DNA of 64,000 nucleotides from GWA1-54-10 sp043784925 (GTDB lineage Bacteria > Patescibacteriota > Minisyncoccia > Phycocordibacterales > SBAW01), in assembly GCA_043784925.1 (NCBI GenBank), contig JAYVXU010000025.1, positions 27,225 through 91,224 of the forward strand. Reading direction: 5' to 3'. The notes beneath the pieces are model-generated. The model did not search any database. It had not been told where the DNA came from and saw only the letters and a list, made by a program, of their open reading frames with translations. Positions 16,265-24,561 of this stretch are shown here, in pieces (positions within the stretch are counted from its first letter, which is position 1; the number at the start of each line of letters is the position of its first letter). Both the position numbers and the translations under genes were made by a program.

Positions 16265-16495
16265 TTAGTGAATGAGAAACGCCACAAATGACGAAACTAC
16301 GAACAAAACGCCAATGACAATAGTTGCATAAAACAAATATTTCTCGCTGCCGCGACGGGTATGATAGGCGGCGCTAAAGTTGTCGCCCCCAAAAGCGCCT
16401 CCCAAGGCTGCTCCTGTTTGCTGCAAAAGCACACACCCAATGAGTGCGACAGAGAGAATGATTTGAATAAACGGCAATATGCCGTGCAATGTCAT
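16265..16495 (-). CDS. secG: Preprotein translocase subunit SecG
   Basis: 76 residues, two membrane helices around the conserved cytoplasmic LLQQTGAALGGAFGG loop of SecG. Part of the SecYEG export channel. ATG 16495 is preferred over GTG 16504 because the extended -10 TGG-TATAGT (16511-16503) ends 7 bases before it, giving a leaderless mRNA that should continue into the solute-binding gene. Confidence 0.92.
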   Translation of the reverse strand: MTLHGILPFIQIILSVALIGCVLLQQTGAALGGAFGGDNFSAAYHTRRGSEKYLFYATIVIGVLFVVSSFVAFLIH

Positions 16496-16502
16496 TACGG
16501 GC

Positions 16503-16511
16503 ACTATACCA
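16503..16511 (-). promoter_or_regulatory. Extended -10 of secG
   Basis: TGG-TATAGT on the minus strand, 7 bases before ATG 16495. A clear case of the leaderless layout. Confidence 0.7.
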
Positions 16512-16529
16512 CAACAACTATTTCATGCA

Positions 16530-16556
16530 AATAAAAAAAGCTCCCTCAGGAGCTTT
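16530..16556 (-). terminator. Rho-independent terminator, minus strand
   Basis: AAAGCTCC/GGAGCTTT arms with a 4-base loop (16537-16556), followed on the minus strand by a long T-run. Ends the zinc-ribbon gene at 16566. Confidence 0.88.
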
Positions 16557-16565
16557 GGTGTGGGG

Positions 16566-16799
16566 TCAAAATCGGTGAGCAGTATGGTGACCTGAAGCGG
16601 GGTTGTGGCAGGGTAGGCGTTCGTTGTTAGCGTAAAATCCGCTAGCGGATAGGACGCGAGGACTCCGACAACGAGGACACCAAGCTAAGTACGTTCTAGT
16701 CTCGTTCTCTAGTTGTCGCGGGTTCCCACTTCTAAGGAGCATTTTTTGTACCCACCACAATTTGTTGAATAATTCACGAGCGTATGTTTCGTCGCGCAT
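16566..16799 (-). CDS. Small putative zinc-ribbon protein
   Basis: 77 residues. A CPxC knuckle (AWCPRCRSPRVL) and a later C...H cluster (LPCHNPASGHH) suggest one zinc site. Not assigned to a family. GGAGG stands 7 bases before the ATG, the promoter is near-consensus and a terminator follows, so it is a self-contained cassette. It may be a nucleic-acid-binding protein; this is inference only. Confidence 0.65.
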   Translation of the reverse strand: MRDETYARELFNKLWWVQKMLLRSGNPRQLENETRTYLAWCPRCRSPRVLSASGFYANNERLPCHNPASGHHTAHRF

Positions 16800-16829
16800 T
16801 ACTTCCTCCTGTATCCTTTAACTTCAGAT

Positions 16830-16857
16830 ATATTACAACTAAAAACTAATTAGTCAA
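16830..16857 (-). promoter_or_regulatory. Promoter of the zinc-ribbon gene
   Basis: Minus strand TTGACT (16857-16852), 16-bp spacer, TAATAT (16835-16830), leader of about 24 bases with a GGAGG Shine-Dalgarno. Confidence 0.65.
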
Positions 16858-17521
16858 TATTTTTAGTGTTTTGCGAATGTAAGTACCTCTGTAGGGTTGG
16901 ACTCCAAAAGACCCATAAGCCGTTTACTAAGACAAATATGGTTGGGAATATCCACCAGCTTTGGTCTATAAGCACAAGTGCAATAGTTAGGCATACAATT
17001 CCAACAACTATTTCCTCCACCGAGCGTTCGCTTGGTTTATACCACTTTTCTTGCAACCATACATCGTGGTCGTTTGGAATTAATTTATCGGGAGTAAAAG
17101 GGTAAAACCAATTAAGATACCCGTCACCCAGTGGATAGTCATGTAGGTAATGCCAGAGCAGGCAAATGATTGCCAACACTTCCCACACCATTGTTTTTTC
17201 AAACCCCACCCCGAATGTTCCCACCACTGCTACCAAACTAAGTGTGGTGGGCATAAATTTGATCGGCCGGTGGAAATACGTAGTGTGATGGTCGTAGGTT
17301 ATATGAGTTTTTGAAAGAATATCTTTAATAACATCAAAATCCGGAGCGAGCGCAAATATGCTCCCGATGAGTATGTACCACCAGGGGACAGACTCATGAA
17401 AGTGCAAGTACTCAGCCAATCTCCACACGGCTGCAGCGACGAGGGCTCCGACACATAAATCCTGAAACCCTGCCATGCCATTTGCGATGAACCAGCGAAG
17501 AGTGTTGAGGTGTTTTATCAT
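16850..17521 (-). CDS. DUF457/YdjM-like membrane metal-dependent hydrolase
   Basis: 223 residues with several membrane segments. His/Asp pairs typical of membrane-bound metal-dependent hydrolases are present: PDFD (about 69-72), TYDHHTTYFHRP and WHYLHDYPLGDG. In the family these bind metal at the membrane face; the substrate is unknown. Not obviously linked to its neighbours. Confidence 0.65.
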   Translation of the reverse strand: MIKHLNTLRWFIANGMAGFQDLCVGALVAAAVWRLAEYLHFHESVPWWYILIGSIFALAPDFDVIKDILSKTHITYDHHTTYFHRPIKFMPTTLSLVAVVGTFGVGFEKTMVWEVLAIICLLWHYLHDYPLGDGYLNWFYPFTPDKLIPNDHDVWLQEKWYKPSERSVEEIVVGIVCLTIALVLIDQSWWIFPTIFVLVNGLWVFWSPTLQRYLHSQNTKNID

Positions 17522-17570
17522 GTAGTATCTCAGGTACGAATTCTTCCAATATCATGCGTGGTATTTTATT

Positions 17571-17613
17571 TTAGTCAACTAGTCGTTGACTAACCGCGTT
17601 TTTTGTCTATTAT
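17571..17613 (+). promoter_or_regulatory. groESL promoter with CIRCE-like inverted repeat
   Basis: TTGACT (17586-17591), 16-bp spacer, TATTAT (17608-17613). The -35 lies inside a perfect 9-bp inverted repeat, TTAGTCAAC (17571-17579), 5-base spacer, GTTGACTAA (17585-17593). Its TTAG...CTAA ends resemble CIRCE (TTAGCACTC-N9-GAGTGCTAA), but the spacer is shorter and the core differs. Leader of about 110 bases to ATG 17732. Confidence 0.7.
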
Positions 17614-17731
17614 TGGCACGACTACCAAAGTAGTGGGGCATTTTTATTACCAATCTAACCTAAGTGCTTGAAAACCTGCTGCATAGCTATTACCTGTAAC
17701 GCAGCATTATTTCGGCTAAATTCTATAATCT

Positions 17732-18169
17732 ATGAAAAAAAATACTAAAGCAAAAAGTGCTAAAAAGGTGTCAAAACCAGTCAGCAAGAAAAGGGGCAGT
17801 AAATCAAAAGTCTCTAAAGTAATCGAGGTGTCTGTTGTGCCCGGAGCTGCGGAGACCCCCGCCCAAAACTCAGTTGGTATATCTCCTTTGGGCGACCGCG
17901 TCGTGGTTAAGGCTCTATCACCTGAGGAGTCGGGCACCTTGATGGCGTTTGGGATAGTTATCCCTGACTCCTCTAAAGAAAAACCCGAGCAAGGCACCGT
18001 GGTGGCAGTGGGCCCTGGAAAGCGCTCCGAAGACGGGACAAGGCAAGAGTTGTCGGTCCAAGTTGGAGACAAAGTTATGTTTTCTAAATATGGTTTTGAC
18101 GAAGTTAAAGTAGGGGGAGTTGAATACTTGATCGTTCCAGAATCGAGCATCTTAGCAATTATTCAATAA
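17732..18169 (+). CDS. groES: Co-chaperonin GroES with basic N-terminal extension
   Basis: 145 residues. The GroES domain begins near residue 48 (ISPLGDRVVVK) and contains the mobile loop and the VGPGKR and YLIV blocks; it caps GroEL during folding. The first 45 or so residues are Lys/Ser-rich (KKNTKAKSAKKVSKPVSKKR) and absent from ordinary 95-residue GroES. A TATAAT just 2 bases before the ATG is probably chance, but it leaves some doubt about the start. groEL follows after 9 bases. Confidence 0.93.
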   Translation: MKKNTKAKSAKKVSKPVSKKRGSKSKVSKVIEVSVVPGAAETPAQNSVGISPLGDRVVVKALSPEESGTLMAFGIVIPDSSKEKPEQGTVVAVGPGKRSEDGTRQELSVQVGDKVMFSKYGFDEVKVGGVEYLIVPESSILAIIQ

Positions 18170-18178
18170 CAAAATCAC

Positions 18179-19840
18179 ATGGCAAAACAAATAATTTTCA
18201 ACGAACGAGCACGCCGCATGCTCAAGAGTGGTATCGACAAAGCTTCTAATGCGGTCAAAATTACCTTAGGTCCAAAAGGCCGAAATGTGGCACTTGATAA
18301 AGGCTATGGTGGCCCCACAATCACCAACGACGGCGTCTCGATTGCAAAAGAGATCTCATTTTCAAATAAATTTGAAAATATGGGGGCAGAGATAGTAAAA
18401 GAAGTTGCCTCAAAAACAAATGACATCGCAGGCGACGGAACCACCACTTCTGTCGTGTTGCTCCAGTCTTTGATCGAAGAGGGCATGAAGCACACGGAAA
18501 TGGGACTCTCGGCCATGGGAGTTCGTGCCGGCATTGAAAAGGCTGCAGCCGAAGCTATTGAAGCTCTGCGCTCTTCTGCTAAAAAAATCCAAACAGATGA
18601 AGAAATTCGCCAAGTGGCAACAATTTCAGCTGAGTCCGAGGAAATCGGTACTATAATTGCTGACACTATCAAAGAAGTAGGTAAGGACGGTGTTGTCACA
18701 GTTGAAGAGTCACAGTCGCTGGGAATCGAGAAAGAAGTTGTCGAAGGGCTCGAGTTCGACAAGGGGTATGTGTCGCCATACATGGTGACCGACACTTCTC
18801 GCATGGAGGCAAGTTACAAGGACCCCCTTGTTTTAATCACCGACAAAAAAGTTTCCTCAATTCAAGAAATCCTGCCCCTTTTGGAGAAAATCGGGCAAAG
18901 CGGCAAAAAAGACTTGGTAGTCATCGCAGACGATGTAGAAGGTGAAGCTCTTACAACGTTTGTATTAAGTAAACTTCGCGGCTCGTTTAATGTGCTCGGT
19001 ATCAAAGCTCCAGGCTACGGTGACCGCAAAAAAGAAATGCTCCAAGACATTGCCGTCATGACGGGCGCTACGGTCATTTCGGACGATGTGGGTATTAAAT
19101 TCGACGCTGCAACGCTCGACATGCTTGGACGCGCTTCAAAAATTATTGCAACCAAGGAGTCTACCGTTATCGTCGGTGGTAAAGGCGATAAAAAAGCAAT
19201 CGACGAGCGAATCGAGCAAATCCGCGCCCAAATCAAAAATACTGACTCAAAGTTTGACAAGGAAAAGTTTGAAGAAAGGTTGGCAAAACTCTCGGGTGGT
19301 GTTGCTGTCATTCGCGTTGGAGCTGCAACCGAAACCGAGATGAAATATCTCAAACTTAAAATCGAAGACGCTGTAAACGCAACCAAAGCAGCTATTGAAG
19401 AGGGGATAGTCCCCGGCGGCGGCACTGCACTGGTTAAAGCCGCACAAAAAGTACAGGAGTCATATGGAAAGCAAAAGGAAAAAATGACCCCGGATATGCG
19501 TGTGGGGTATGAAGTGCTTCTTCGAGCACTCGAGATGCCACTTCGACAAATTGCTATTAACGCAGGCGTGGACCCAGGTGTTGTTGTTGATAAAGTTAAA
19601 AATGCAAAAGGTAATGCCGGGTATGACGCAGTTAACGACACTGTTGTAGCCGACATGCTTGTCGCAGGAATTGTAGACCCGGTTAAGGTCTCTCGAACAG
19701 GGCTTGAGCGTGCAGCATCAGCCGCTGCCATGCTCCTTACAACCGAAGCTCTTATTGCAGATGAGCCAAAAGACGAAAAAGAGCCGATGGGTGGAGGTAT
19801 GCCAGGTGGCATGGGAGGAATGGGTGACATGGACTACTAA
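18179..19840 (+). CDS. groEL: Chaperonin GroEL
   Basis: 553 residues, full length. Shows TLGPKGRNV, the ATP-site block GDGTTTS, and the Gly/Met-rich tail (GGMPGGMGGMGDMDY). Forms the folding chamber with GroES. The locus is a simple groES-groEL operon with a terminator, probably heat-regulated through the inverted repeat at 17571-17593. Confidence 0.98.
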   Translation: MAKQIIFNERARRMLKSGIDKASNAVKITLGPKGRNVALDKGYGGPTITNDGVSIAKEISFSNKFENMGAEIVKEVASKTNDIAGDGTTTSVVLLQSLIEEGMKHTEMGLSAMGVRAGIEKAAAEAIEALRSSAKKIQTDEEIRQVATISAESEEIGTIIADTIKEVGKDGVVTVEESQSLGIEKEVVEGLEFDKGYVSPYMVTDTSRMEASYKDPLVLITDKKVSSIQEILPLLEKIGQSGKKDLVVIADDVEGEALTTFVLSKLRGSFNVLGIKAPGYGDRKKEMLQDIAVMTGATVISDDVGIKFDAATLDMLGRASKIIATKESTVIVGGKGDKKAIDERIEQIRAQIKNTDSKFDKEKFEERLAKLSGGVAVIRVGAATETEMKYLKLKIEDAVNATKAAIEEGIVPGGGTALVKAAQKVQESYGKQKEKMTPDMRVGYEVLLRALEMPLRQIAINAGVDPGVVVDKVKNAKGNAGYDAVNDTVVADMLVAGIVDPVKVSRTGLERAASAAAMLLTTEALIADEPKDEKEPMGGGMPGGMGGMGDMDY

Positions 19841-19868
19841 CCCGACATACGCATAAACTAAAATATAG

Positions 19869-19900
19869 AACCCCCGGAGCAAAGTTGCTCGGGGGTTTTG
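19869..19900 (+). terminator. groESL terminator
   Basis: AACCCCCGGAGCAA pairs with TTGCTCGGGGGTT (one bulged G), followed by a T-rich stretch. Confidence 0.88.
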
Positions 19901-19926
19901 TTGCTAAAATACGCAAGAAGGGTGGG

Positions 19927-20235
19927 TTAATGCTTTTTTCCGAACGCCTTTTTCCATATAAATATGAAAATTGCGATCGCGATAATCGCGTTCATCCACG
20001 TATCAAGAAGGTGGAGTGTAAAGCCGGCAAATTGTATGCCCGCCTCTCCTACCGCTAGCCCCAAGTGGTAAGCAGCGACAGGTTTGATGTTGGTAAAGTA
20101 ATGATTGCAAAGGTAGTTAATCGCAATCAATACCCCAAGTGGCATAACCACATGGTAAAAAAAGTTCCGCGGCGAGCCTAAAAAGTAGCCATGCCACGCG
20201 CCTTTCTTCCTCTCTTCTTTTTTTTCTTCAGCCAT
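19927..20235 (-). CDS. Small membrane protein
   Basis: 102 residues: charged N-terminus (AEEKKEERKK), two membrane segments (about 29-45 and 80-95) and a Lys-rich end. Unknown function. AAGGA lies about 8 bases before the ATG, and a consensus promoter (TTGACA 20297-20292, 16 bp, TATAAT 20275-20270, minus strand) drives it. Confidence 0.65.
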   Translation of the reverse strand: MAEEKKEERKKGAWHGYFLGSPRNFFYHVVMPLGVLIAINYLCNHYFTNIKPVAAYHLGLAVGEAGIQFAGFTLHLLDTWMNAIIAIAIFIFIWKKAFGKKH

Positions 20236-20269
20236 CGGTGGATCCTTCCAAAGAACGGGGTTTGAATAT

Positions 20270-20297
20270 ATTATACACCCTTTAGTTTAAATGTCAA
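20270..20297 (-). promoter_or_regulatory. Consensus sigma-70-type promoter
   Basis: Minus strand TTGACA, 16-bp spacer, TATAAT; leader of about 30 bases with a Shine-Dalgarno for the gene at 20235. Divergent from the lemA promoter. Confidence 0.75.
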
Positions 20298-20337
20298 GTA
20301 CTCCTTGCTGTATGGAGAAGTGTGGTATTATTGACGC

Positions 20338-20895
20338 ATGATTTTATATATAGTTTTAGGGGTCGCGGCTTTACTAGTTATGTTTATCTGGTATTCGTAC
20401 AATCATTTAGTAACACTCGGTCAAAATACTAAAGAGGCGTGGGCAGACATTGACGTACAACTTAAACGTCGTTACGACCTTATCCCAAACCTACTAGAGA
20501 CGGTGAAAGGCTATGCAGCTCACGAAAAAACTACTCTTGAAGGGGTAACTGCTGCTAGAAGCGCCGCTATGAACGCACAAGGTCCAGAGGCAAAAGCTCA
20601 AGCAGAAAATATGCTCTCGGGCGCGCTTAAAAGTATTTTTGCCCTTTCCGAAGCGTACCCCGACTTAAAAGCCAACCAAAACTTCCTTTCCTTACAAGCC
20701 GAGTTGTCTGATACCGAAAACAAGATCCAAGCTGCCCGACGCTTTTACAACGGCAATGTGCGTGACCTCTCAACGGCTATGCAAGTATTCCCTGGGAATA
20801 TCATTGCAAACATGTTTCACTTTGAATCTCAAAAGTTTTTTGAATTGGACGGAGCCGACGCAGCAGCCCGCGAACCGGTTGCAGTTAAGTTCTAA
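20338..20895 (+). CDS. lemA: LemA family protein
   Basis: 185 residues: N-terminal membrane helix (3-20), then the LemA helical domain (WADIDVQLKRRYDLIPNLLETVKGYAAHEK; ARRFYN...VRDLSTAMQVFPGN). The role is uncertain in all bacteria. TGG-TATTAT (20323-20331) ends 6 bases before ATG, a leaderless arrangement. It begins a run lemA, DUF2207, toxin-antitoxin, htpX; LemA and HtpX are often neighbours. Confidence 0.93.
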   Translation: MILYIVLGVAALLVMFIWYSYNHLVTLGQNTKEAWADIDVQLKRRYDLIPNLLETVKGYAAHEKTTLEGVTAARSAAMNAQGPEAKAQAENMLSGALKSIFALSEAYPDLKANQNFLSLQAELSDTENKIQAARRFYNGNVRDLSTAMQVFPGNIIANMFHFESQKFFELDGADAAAREPVAVKF

Positions 20896-20907
20896 ATTTC
20901 TCCTTTC

Positions 20908-22617
20908 ATGACTAGGTATTTTACTTCTCTCCTTGGACTTCTTTTTGTCGGTGCTTTATTGTGGATTCCTCAGGTTCATGCACAAAGTGCGGACGAGCGC
21001 ATAGACCGGTTTGATGTAGCTGTAGCCATTAAGTCCGACTCAACGTTTGATGTTACCGAAACTATTCATTACAACTTTGGCACCACCGAGCATCATGGGA
21101 TCTTTCGTGACATCCCTGTTGTATATTCAACACAAGCAGGCAACAAATCTATTGGAGTTGGCTCAGTTAGTGTGCAAGACGAAAAAGGAAAGCCGTATCC
21201 TTTTGCCACATCTCGAATTGGCTCAAATATTGAGTTTAAAATTGGTGACCCTAATGTGCTTGTGTCAGGAAGCAAAACGTACGTGCTTCACTACACTGTA
21301 GCTCGGGCAATTGGTTATTTTCCCCAATATGACGAAATATATTGGAACGTCACAGGAAATAGTTGGAAGGTCCCAATAACGGAAGCCTCTGCGACTGTAC
21401 TCTTGCCGCAGTCGACTGACCCGTCACAATTGAAACTCTCCTGCTACCAAGGAGCTGCAGGTAGTAATGAAACGTGCACCAGTAAGGCCAATGGTTCGGG
21501 CGAAAATGTTTTTGCCATAACGCGGGAGCTTCGTGCTGGAGAAGGGTTAACTATTGCACTTGGGTTTCCGCTGGGTATAGTGCATCATCCGACATTCCTT
21601 GAAAATCTTTTAGCGTTTATAAAAGACAACTTTGTTCTTTTTGTTCCAATACTCGTGTTTGTTGGCATGTTGTACCTTTGGTATACAAAAGGGCGCGACC
21701 CCCGTGGTAGGGGTACTATAATCCCCGAATACGAAGCTCCTGACCACTTAACGCCGGTTGAAATGTTAGCACTTTTAAAAACGGGTGCCACAAACGAAGC
21801 AGTGTCGGCCGAAATTGTGTACTTGGCCACACAAGGATATCTTCATATTAAGAGGACTGAGCAAAAAATTTTAGGCATTTTCAACTCCAATGAGTATACG
21901 CTCACAAAACAAAAAGATGGTGGGGATTTAGGAGTATTTGATAAAACTTTATTCAATGGGTTATTCAAAGAGGGGAATGAAGTAAAAGTTTCTGACCTTA
22001 AAGAAAAATTTTATCTAACAGCAACACAAGTAAAAACAGAAGTGCTGCAGTCTTTAGTGCAAAAAAAATATTATGTGCGGGACCCAAACGCAACCCGCAT
22101 GAGATATGTGACTGTGGGTGTAATCATATTGTTTGGAAGTATTTGGGGTGGTAGTGTGCTTGGGCTCGCGGCTGGGGTAAGTGGGATCATGAGTGGGTTA
22201 TTGATTTTAGGGTTTGGATTTTTTATGCCTGCTGTTACAAAGGAAGGTGCTCTTGCAAGAGAGTATAGTCGAGGACTTAAATTGTATTTAGAGGTTGCAG
22301 AAAAGGATCGTATTAACTTTCATAATGCTCCCGAAAAAAGTCCGGAGCTGTTTGAGAAACTATTGCCCTATGCGATGGTCCTCGGCGTTGAGGTTGCCTG
22401 GGCCGGGCAATTTGAAGGAATGTACACTCAACCACCAAGTTGGTACTCGGACCAGAGTTTGACGGGCTTTAACAGTATTGTGTTTGCGCATTCGATGCAT
22501 TCGTTTAACTCTGTAGCAGCTACAACGCTTGCTTCTGCACCCGGTGGAGGCTCGGGTTCGGGTGGAGGCGGATTTTCTGGAGGTGGTATGGGAGGAGGTG
22601 GCGGTGGAAGCTGGTAG
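20908..22617 (+). CDS. DUF2207 membrane protein
   Basis: 569 residues. Signal peptide (to about 26), an exported DUF2207 beta domain (ETIHYNFGTTEHHGIFRDIP), membrane segments near 243-260 and 400-440, and a Gly-rich, low-complexity C-terminus (GGGSGSGGGGFSGGGMGGGG). DUF2207 proteins commonly stand next to LemA; the pair is thought to act in the envelope, but the mechanism is unknown. It follows lemA by 12 bases. Confidence 0.9.
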   Translation: MTRYFTSLLGLLFVGALLWIPQVHAQSADERIDRFDVAVAIKSDSTFDVTETIHYNFGTTEHHGIFRDIPVVYSTQAGNKSIGVGSVSVQDEKGKPYPFATSRIGSNIEFKIGDPNVLVSGSKTYVLHYTVARAIGYFPQYDEIYWNVTGNSWKVPITEASATVLLPQSTDPSQLKLSCYQGAAGSNETCTSKANGSGENVFAITRELRAGEGLTIALGFPLGIVHHPTFLENLLAFIKDNFVLFVPILVFVGMLYLWYTKGRDPRGRGTIIPEYEAPDHLTPVEMLALLKTGATNEAVSAEIVYLATQGYLHIKRTEQKILGIFNSNEYTLTKQKDGGDLGVFDKTLFNGLFKEGNEVKVSDLKEKFYLTATQVKTEVLQSLVQKKYYVRDPNATRMRYVTVGVIILFGSIWGGSVLGLAAGVSGIMSGLLILGFGFFMPAVTKEGALAREYSRGLKLYLEVAEKDRINFHNAPEKSPELFEKLLPYAMVLGVEVAWAGQFEGMYTQPPSWYSDQSLTGFNSIVFAHSMHSFNSVAATTLASAPGGGSGSGGGGFSGGGMGGGGGGSW

Positions 22618-22685
22618 TTTCTAGGATAGGTATAATCATATACTTACTTTTGAAACTGTATTAATGGGTACTGAGCCAGGTGGCC

Positions 22686-22713
22686 TTGAATCACTGTATG
22701 TTTGTGGTACGAT
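22686..22713 (+). promoter_or_regulatory. Promoter of the toxin-antitoxin pair
   Basis: TTGAAT (22686-22691), 16-bp spacer, TGG-TACGAT (22705-22713). Six bases separate the -10 from ATG 22720, so the antitoxin mRNA is probably leaderless. Confidence 0.65.
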
Positions 22714-22719
22714 TCCAGT

Positions 22720-22938
22720 ATGAGTGAAAAACTACTAGAAATCTTACAGCGAGCACAAGATTGGCCAGAGGCCGATCAGCAAGAACTAGCAGATTTTGCA
22801 AGCGATATTGAGATGCGCGCTAGTGGAGCATACACTGCCACATCCGACGAGCTTCAAGCGCTTGATGAGGCTGATGCAAGTGGCCCGACTACTCCTGCCC
22901 GGATGCAAGAGATATACAAGAAATTTTCATCCATATGA
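22720..22938 (+). CDS. Type II antitoxin
   Basis: 72 residues, acidic, mostly helical (DWPEADQQELADFASDIEMRASG), like antitoxins paired with RelE/ParE toxins in proteobacteria. It should neutralise the toxin and repress the shared promoter. Its TGA overlaps the toxin ATG (ATGA), giving coupled translation. The DNA-binding motif is not obvious from sequence. Confidence 0.75.
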   Translation: MSEKLLEILQRAQDWPEADQQELADFASDIEMRASGAYTATSDELQALDEADASGPTTPARMQEIYKKFSSI

Positions 22939-23225
22939 AAATTGAGTATTCTCTAAAATATTCGAATGATTTAGAGAATATTCTTGAGCGAAGTACCCAA
23001 TATGGAGCACGAGTTACACGCGAATTAACGAACTATATCTATTTAGAAATTGAAAGAATCGCCTCTTTTCCGGAGAGTGCTAAAACTTTGTCAAATAGAG
23101 AGGGTGTCCGAGTTCTGTTTCTTGTCCGATTTCCATTCGCAATATTTTATAAAGTATTCCCTGATAGGATTTATATTCAACATATTCAACACACCGCCCG
23201 CCTACCTTGGCGGGAGGTCAAATAA
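22935..23225 (+). CDS. RelE/ParE family toxin
   Basis: 96 residues with the family's fold pattern: YSLKYSNDLENILERS at the start and the FPFAIFYKVFPDRIYIQHIQHTARLPW core at the end. It could be a ribosome-dependent RNase (RelE) or a gyrase poison (ParE); the sequence does not decide. Overlaps the antitoxin by 4 bases and lies 9 bases before htpX. Confidence 0.85.
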   Translation: MKIEYSLKYSNDLENILERSTQYGARVTRELTNYIYLEIERIASFPESAKTLSNREGVRVLFLVRFPFAIFYKVFPDRIYIQHIQHTARLPWREVK

Positions 23226-23234
23226 AATAAGAAC

Positions 23235-24140
23235 ATGGCTACCCTCTATACACACAAAGCTGAAAATATTTCTAAGACCTGGGCACTCATGTTTGTTTTT
23301 TTGTGTATTGTGATTGCGATAGGGTGGGCAATTTCCTATTATTTTCACAACCCGGGTATTCTTGTAATCGCGGTTATTTTTGCAGTGGTGATGAATATTT
23401 TTAGCTACTGGTTTTCGGACACCGTGGTGATCGCGATGGCGCGTGCTAGACCTGCGGACGGGCCACAATATTTGGAACTTAATCGAATTATCGAAAATCT
23501 TTCCATTACCGCTGGGTTGCCTAAACCAAAAGTATATATAGTAGACGACGCGGCACCCAACGCCTTTGCAACTGGGCGAAATGCAACACACGCCTCAGTT
23601 GCAGTCACGACTGGGCTTTTGCAAATAATGAATCACCAAGAGCTTGAAGGAGTGTTGGCCCACGAGCTCTCGCATATCGGGAATCGTGACATGCTGGTGT
23701 CGACTGTAGCTGTTGTGTTGGTTGGGTTTGTAACTATTATTGCAGATTTTTTTTGGCGCTCAACATTTTTGGGAGGTGGTCGAGACCGTGAAGAAAAACA
23801 AAATCCACTTGTTGCTGTGTTGGCAATTGCACTTGTTGTTTTGGCCCCTATTTTTGCAACACTGCTACAGCTGGCGATTTCCAGACGCCGCGAATTTTTA
23901 GCTGATACATCGGGTGCGCTCTTGACCCGCTACCCCGAGGGCTTAGCCTCCGCGCTCCAAAAAATAGGGACGTACTCACTGCCCATGCAAACGGCTAATA
24001 ACGCAACAGCTCACTTGTATATATCGAATCCTTTTGGTGGTGGTGAAGCCCGAAGTTTTATAACTAAACTCTTTTCCACCCACCCACCTATTGAAGAGCG
24101 AATCAAAGCGCTAGTTGGCGATAACCGGTCGAATTCATAG
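23235..24140 (+). CDS. htpX: HtpX-family membrane metalloprotease
   Basis: 301 residues, M48B family. Membrane segments at about 17-35 and 38-58, zinc motif HELSH (143-147), two more helices, and the third-ligand region RRREFLADTSGA. It degrades damaged membrane proteins from the cytoplasmic side. It starts 9 bases after the toxin gene, with no separate promoter evident, so it may be read through from the toxin-antitoxin or lemA promoters. Confidence 0.95.
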   Translation: MATLYTHKAENISKTWALMFVFLCIVIAIGWAISYYFHNPGILVIAVIFAVVMNIFSYWFSDTVVIAMARARPADGPQYLELNRIIENLSITAGLPKPKVYIVDDAAPNAFATGRNATHASVAVTTGLLQIMNHQELEGVLAHELSHIGNRDMLVSTVAVVLVGFVTIIADFFWRSTFLGGGRDREEKQNPLVAVLAIALVVLAPIFATLLQLAISRRREFLADTSGALLTRYPEGLASALQKIGTYSLPMQTANNATAHLYISNPFGGGEARSFITKLFSTHPPIEERIKALVGDNRSNS

Positions 24141-24145
24141 TTCTA

Positions 24146-24173
24146 TTGACTAGAGCAGCAGGTGCTGTATAAC
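24146..24173 (+). promoter_or_regulatory. Promoter with leader for small basic gene
   Basis: TTGACT (24146-24151), 16-bp spacer, TATAAC (24168-24173); leader of about 64 bases with an ACGGAG ribosome site. Confidence 0.6.
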
Positions 24174-24243
24174 AAAAACGGCACTGTGTACTTTGCATAG
24201 GTATATAGGTGTCAACGTCCTAAGAAGTAAACGGAGAAAAACC

Positions 24244-24453
24244 TTGCCTAATCGCCGTACAAAAGAGGCTTTCGCAGCTATTCGCAAACAAAGAAAAAAT
24301 GATATGGGTGGTTGCCTTAATGTACCCTTAGCTCAGGCTACGCTCCGGGCTGTTGGGTCCCATATCAAACGCTCTCCGACCACTCTAACGCTTGACTGGA
24401 AAAGGCTCGAGAGGTCCATGGTTCACTATGGTGACCCCGGCAACGAAGAATAA
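24244..24453 (+). CDS. Small basic hypothetical protein
   Basis: 69 residues from TTG 24244, selected because AAACGGAG stands 8-9 bases upstream. Rich in Arg and Lys (PNRRTKEAFAAIRKQRKNDM), so nucleic-acid binding is possible. No family recognised. Self-contained unit: promoter, leader, gene, terminator. Confidence 0.5.
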   Translation: MPNRRTKEAFAAIRKQRKNDMGGCLNVPLAQATLRAVGSHIKRSPTTLTLDWKRLERSMVHYGDPGNEE

Positions 24454-24483
24454 TTTGCAGCAGGTCTAAGCGACCTCAAGTTC

Positions 24484-24515
24484 AAAGCCGAGCAACCTAT
24501 GCTCGGCTTTTTTAT
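24484..24515 (+). terminator. Rho-independent terminator
   Basis: AAAGCCGAGCA (24484-24494) pairs with TGCTCGGCTTT (24500-24510), then a T-run. Confidence 0.9.
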
Positions 24516-24561
24516 TTATACACAAGGGCTCTTTACAACCTCTGTTATACTAAAAGTATAT

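Noticed and set aside
17724..17729. TATAAT two bases before the groES ATG as the promoter
   Set aside because: Transcription would begin inside the coding region; TTGACT-N16-TATTAT at 17586-17613 is a better promoter.
19015..19830. 271-codon open frame antisense to groEL
   Set aside because: It mirrors the codon bias of groEL, has low-complexity Ser/Ala composition and no promoter or ribosome site.
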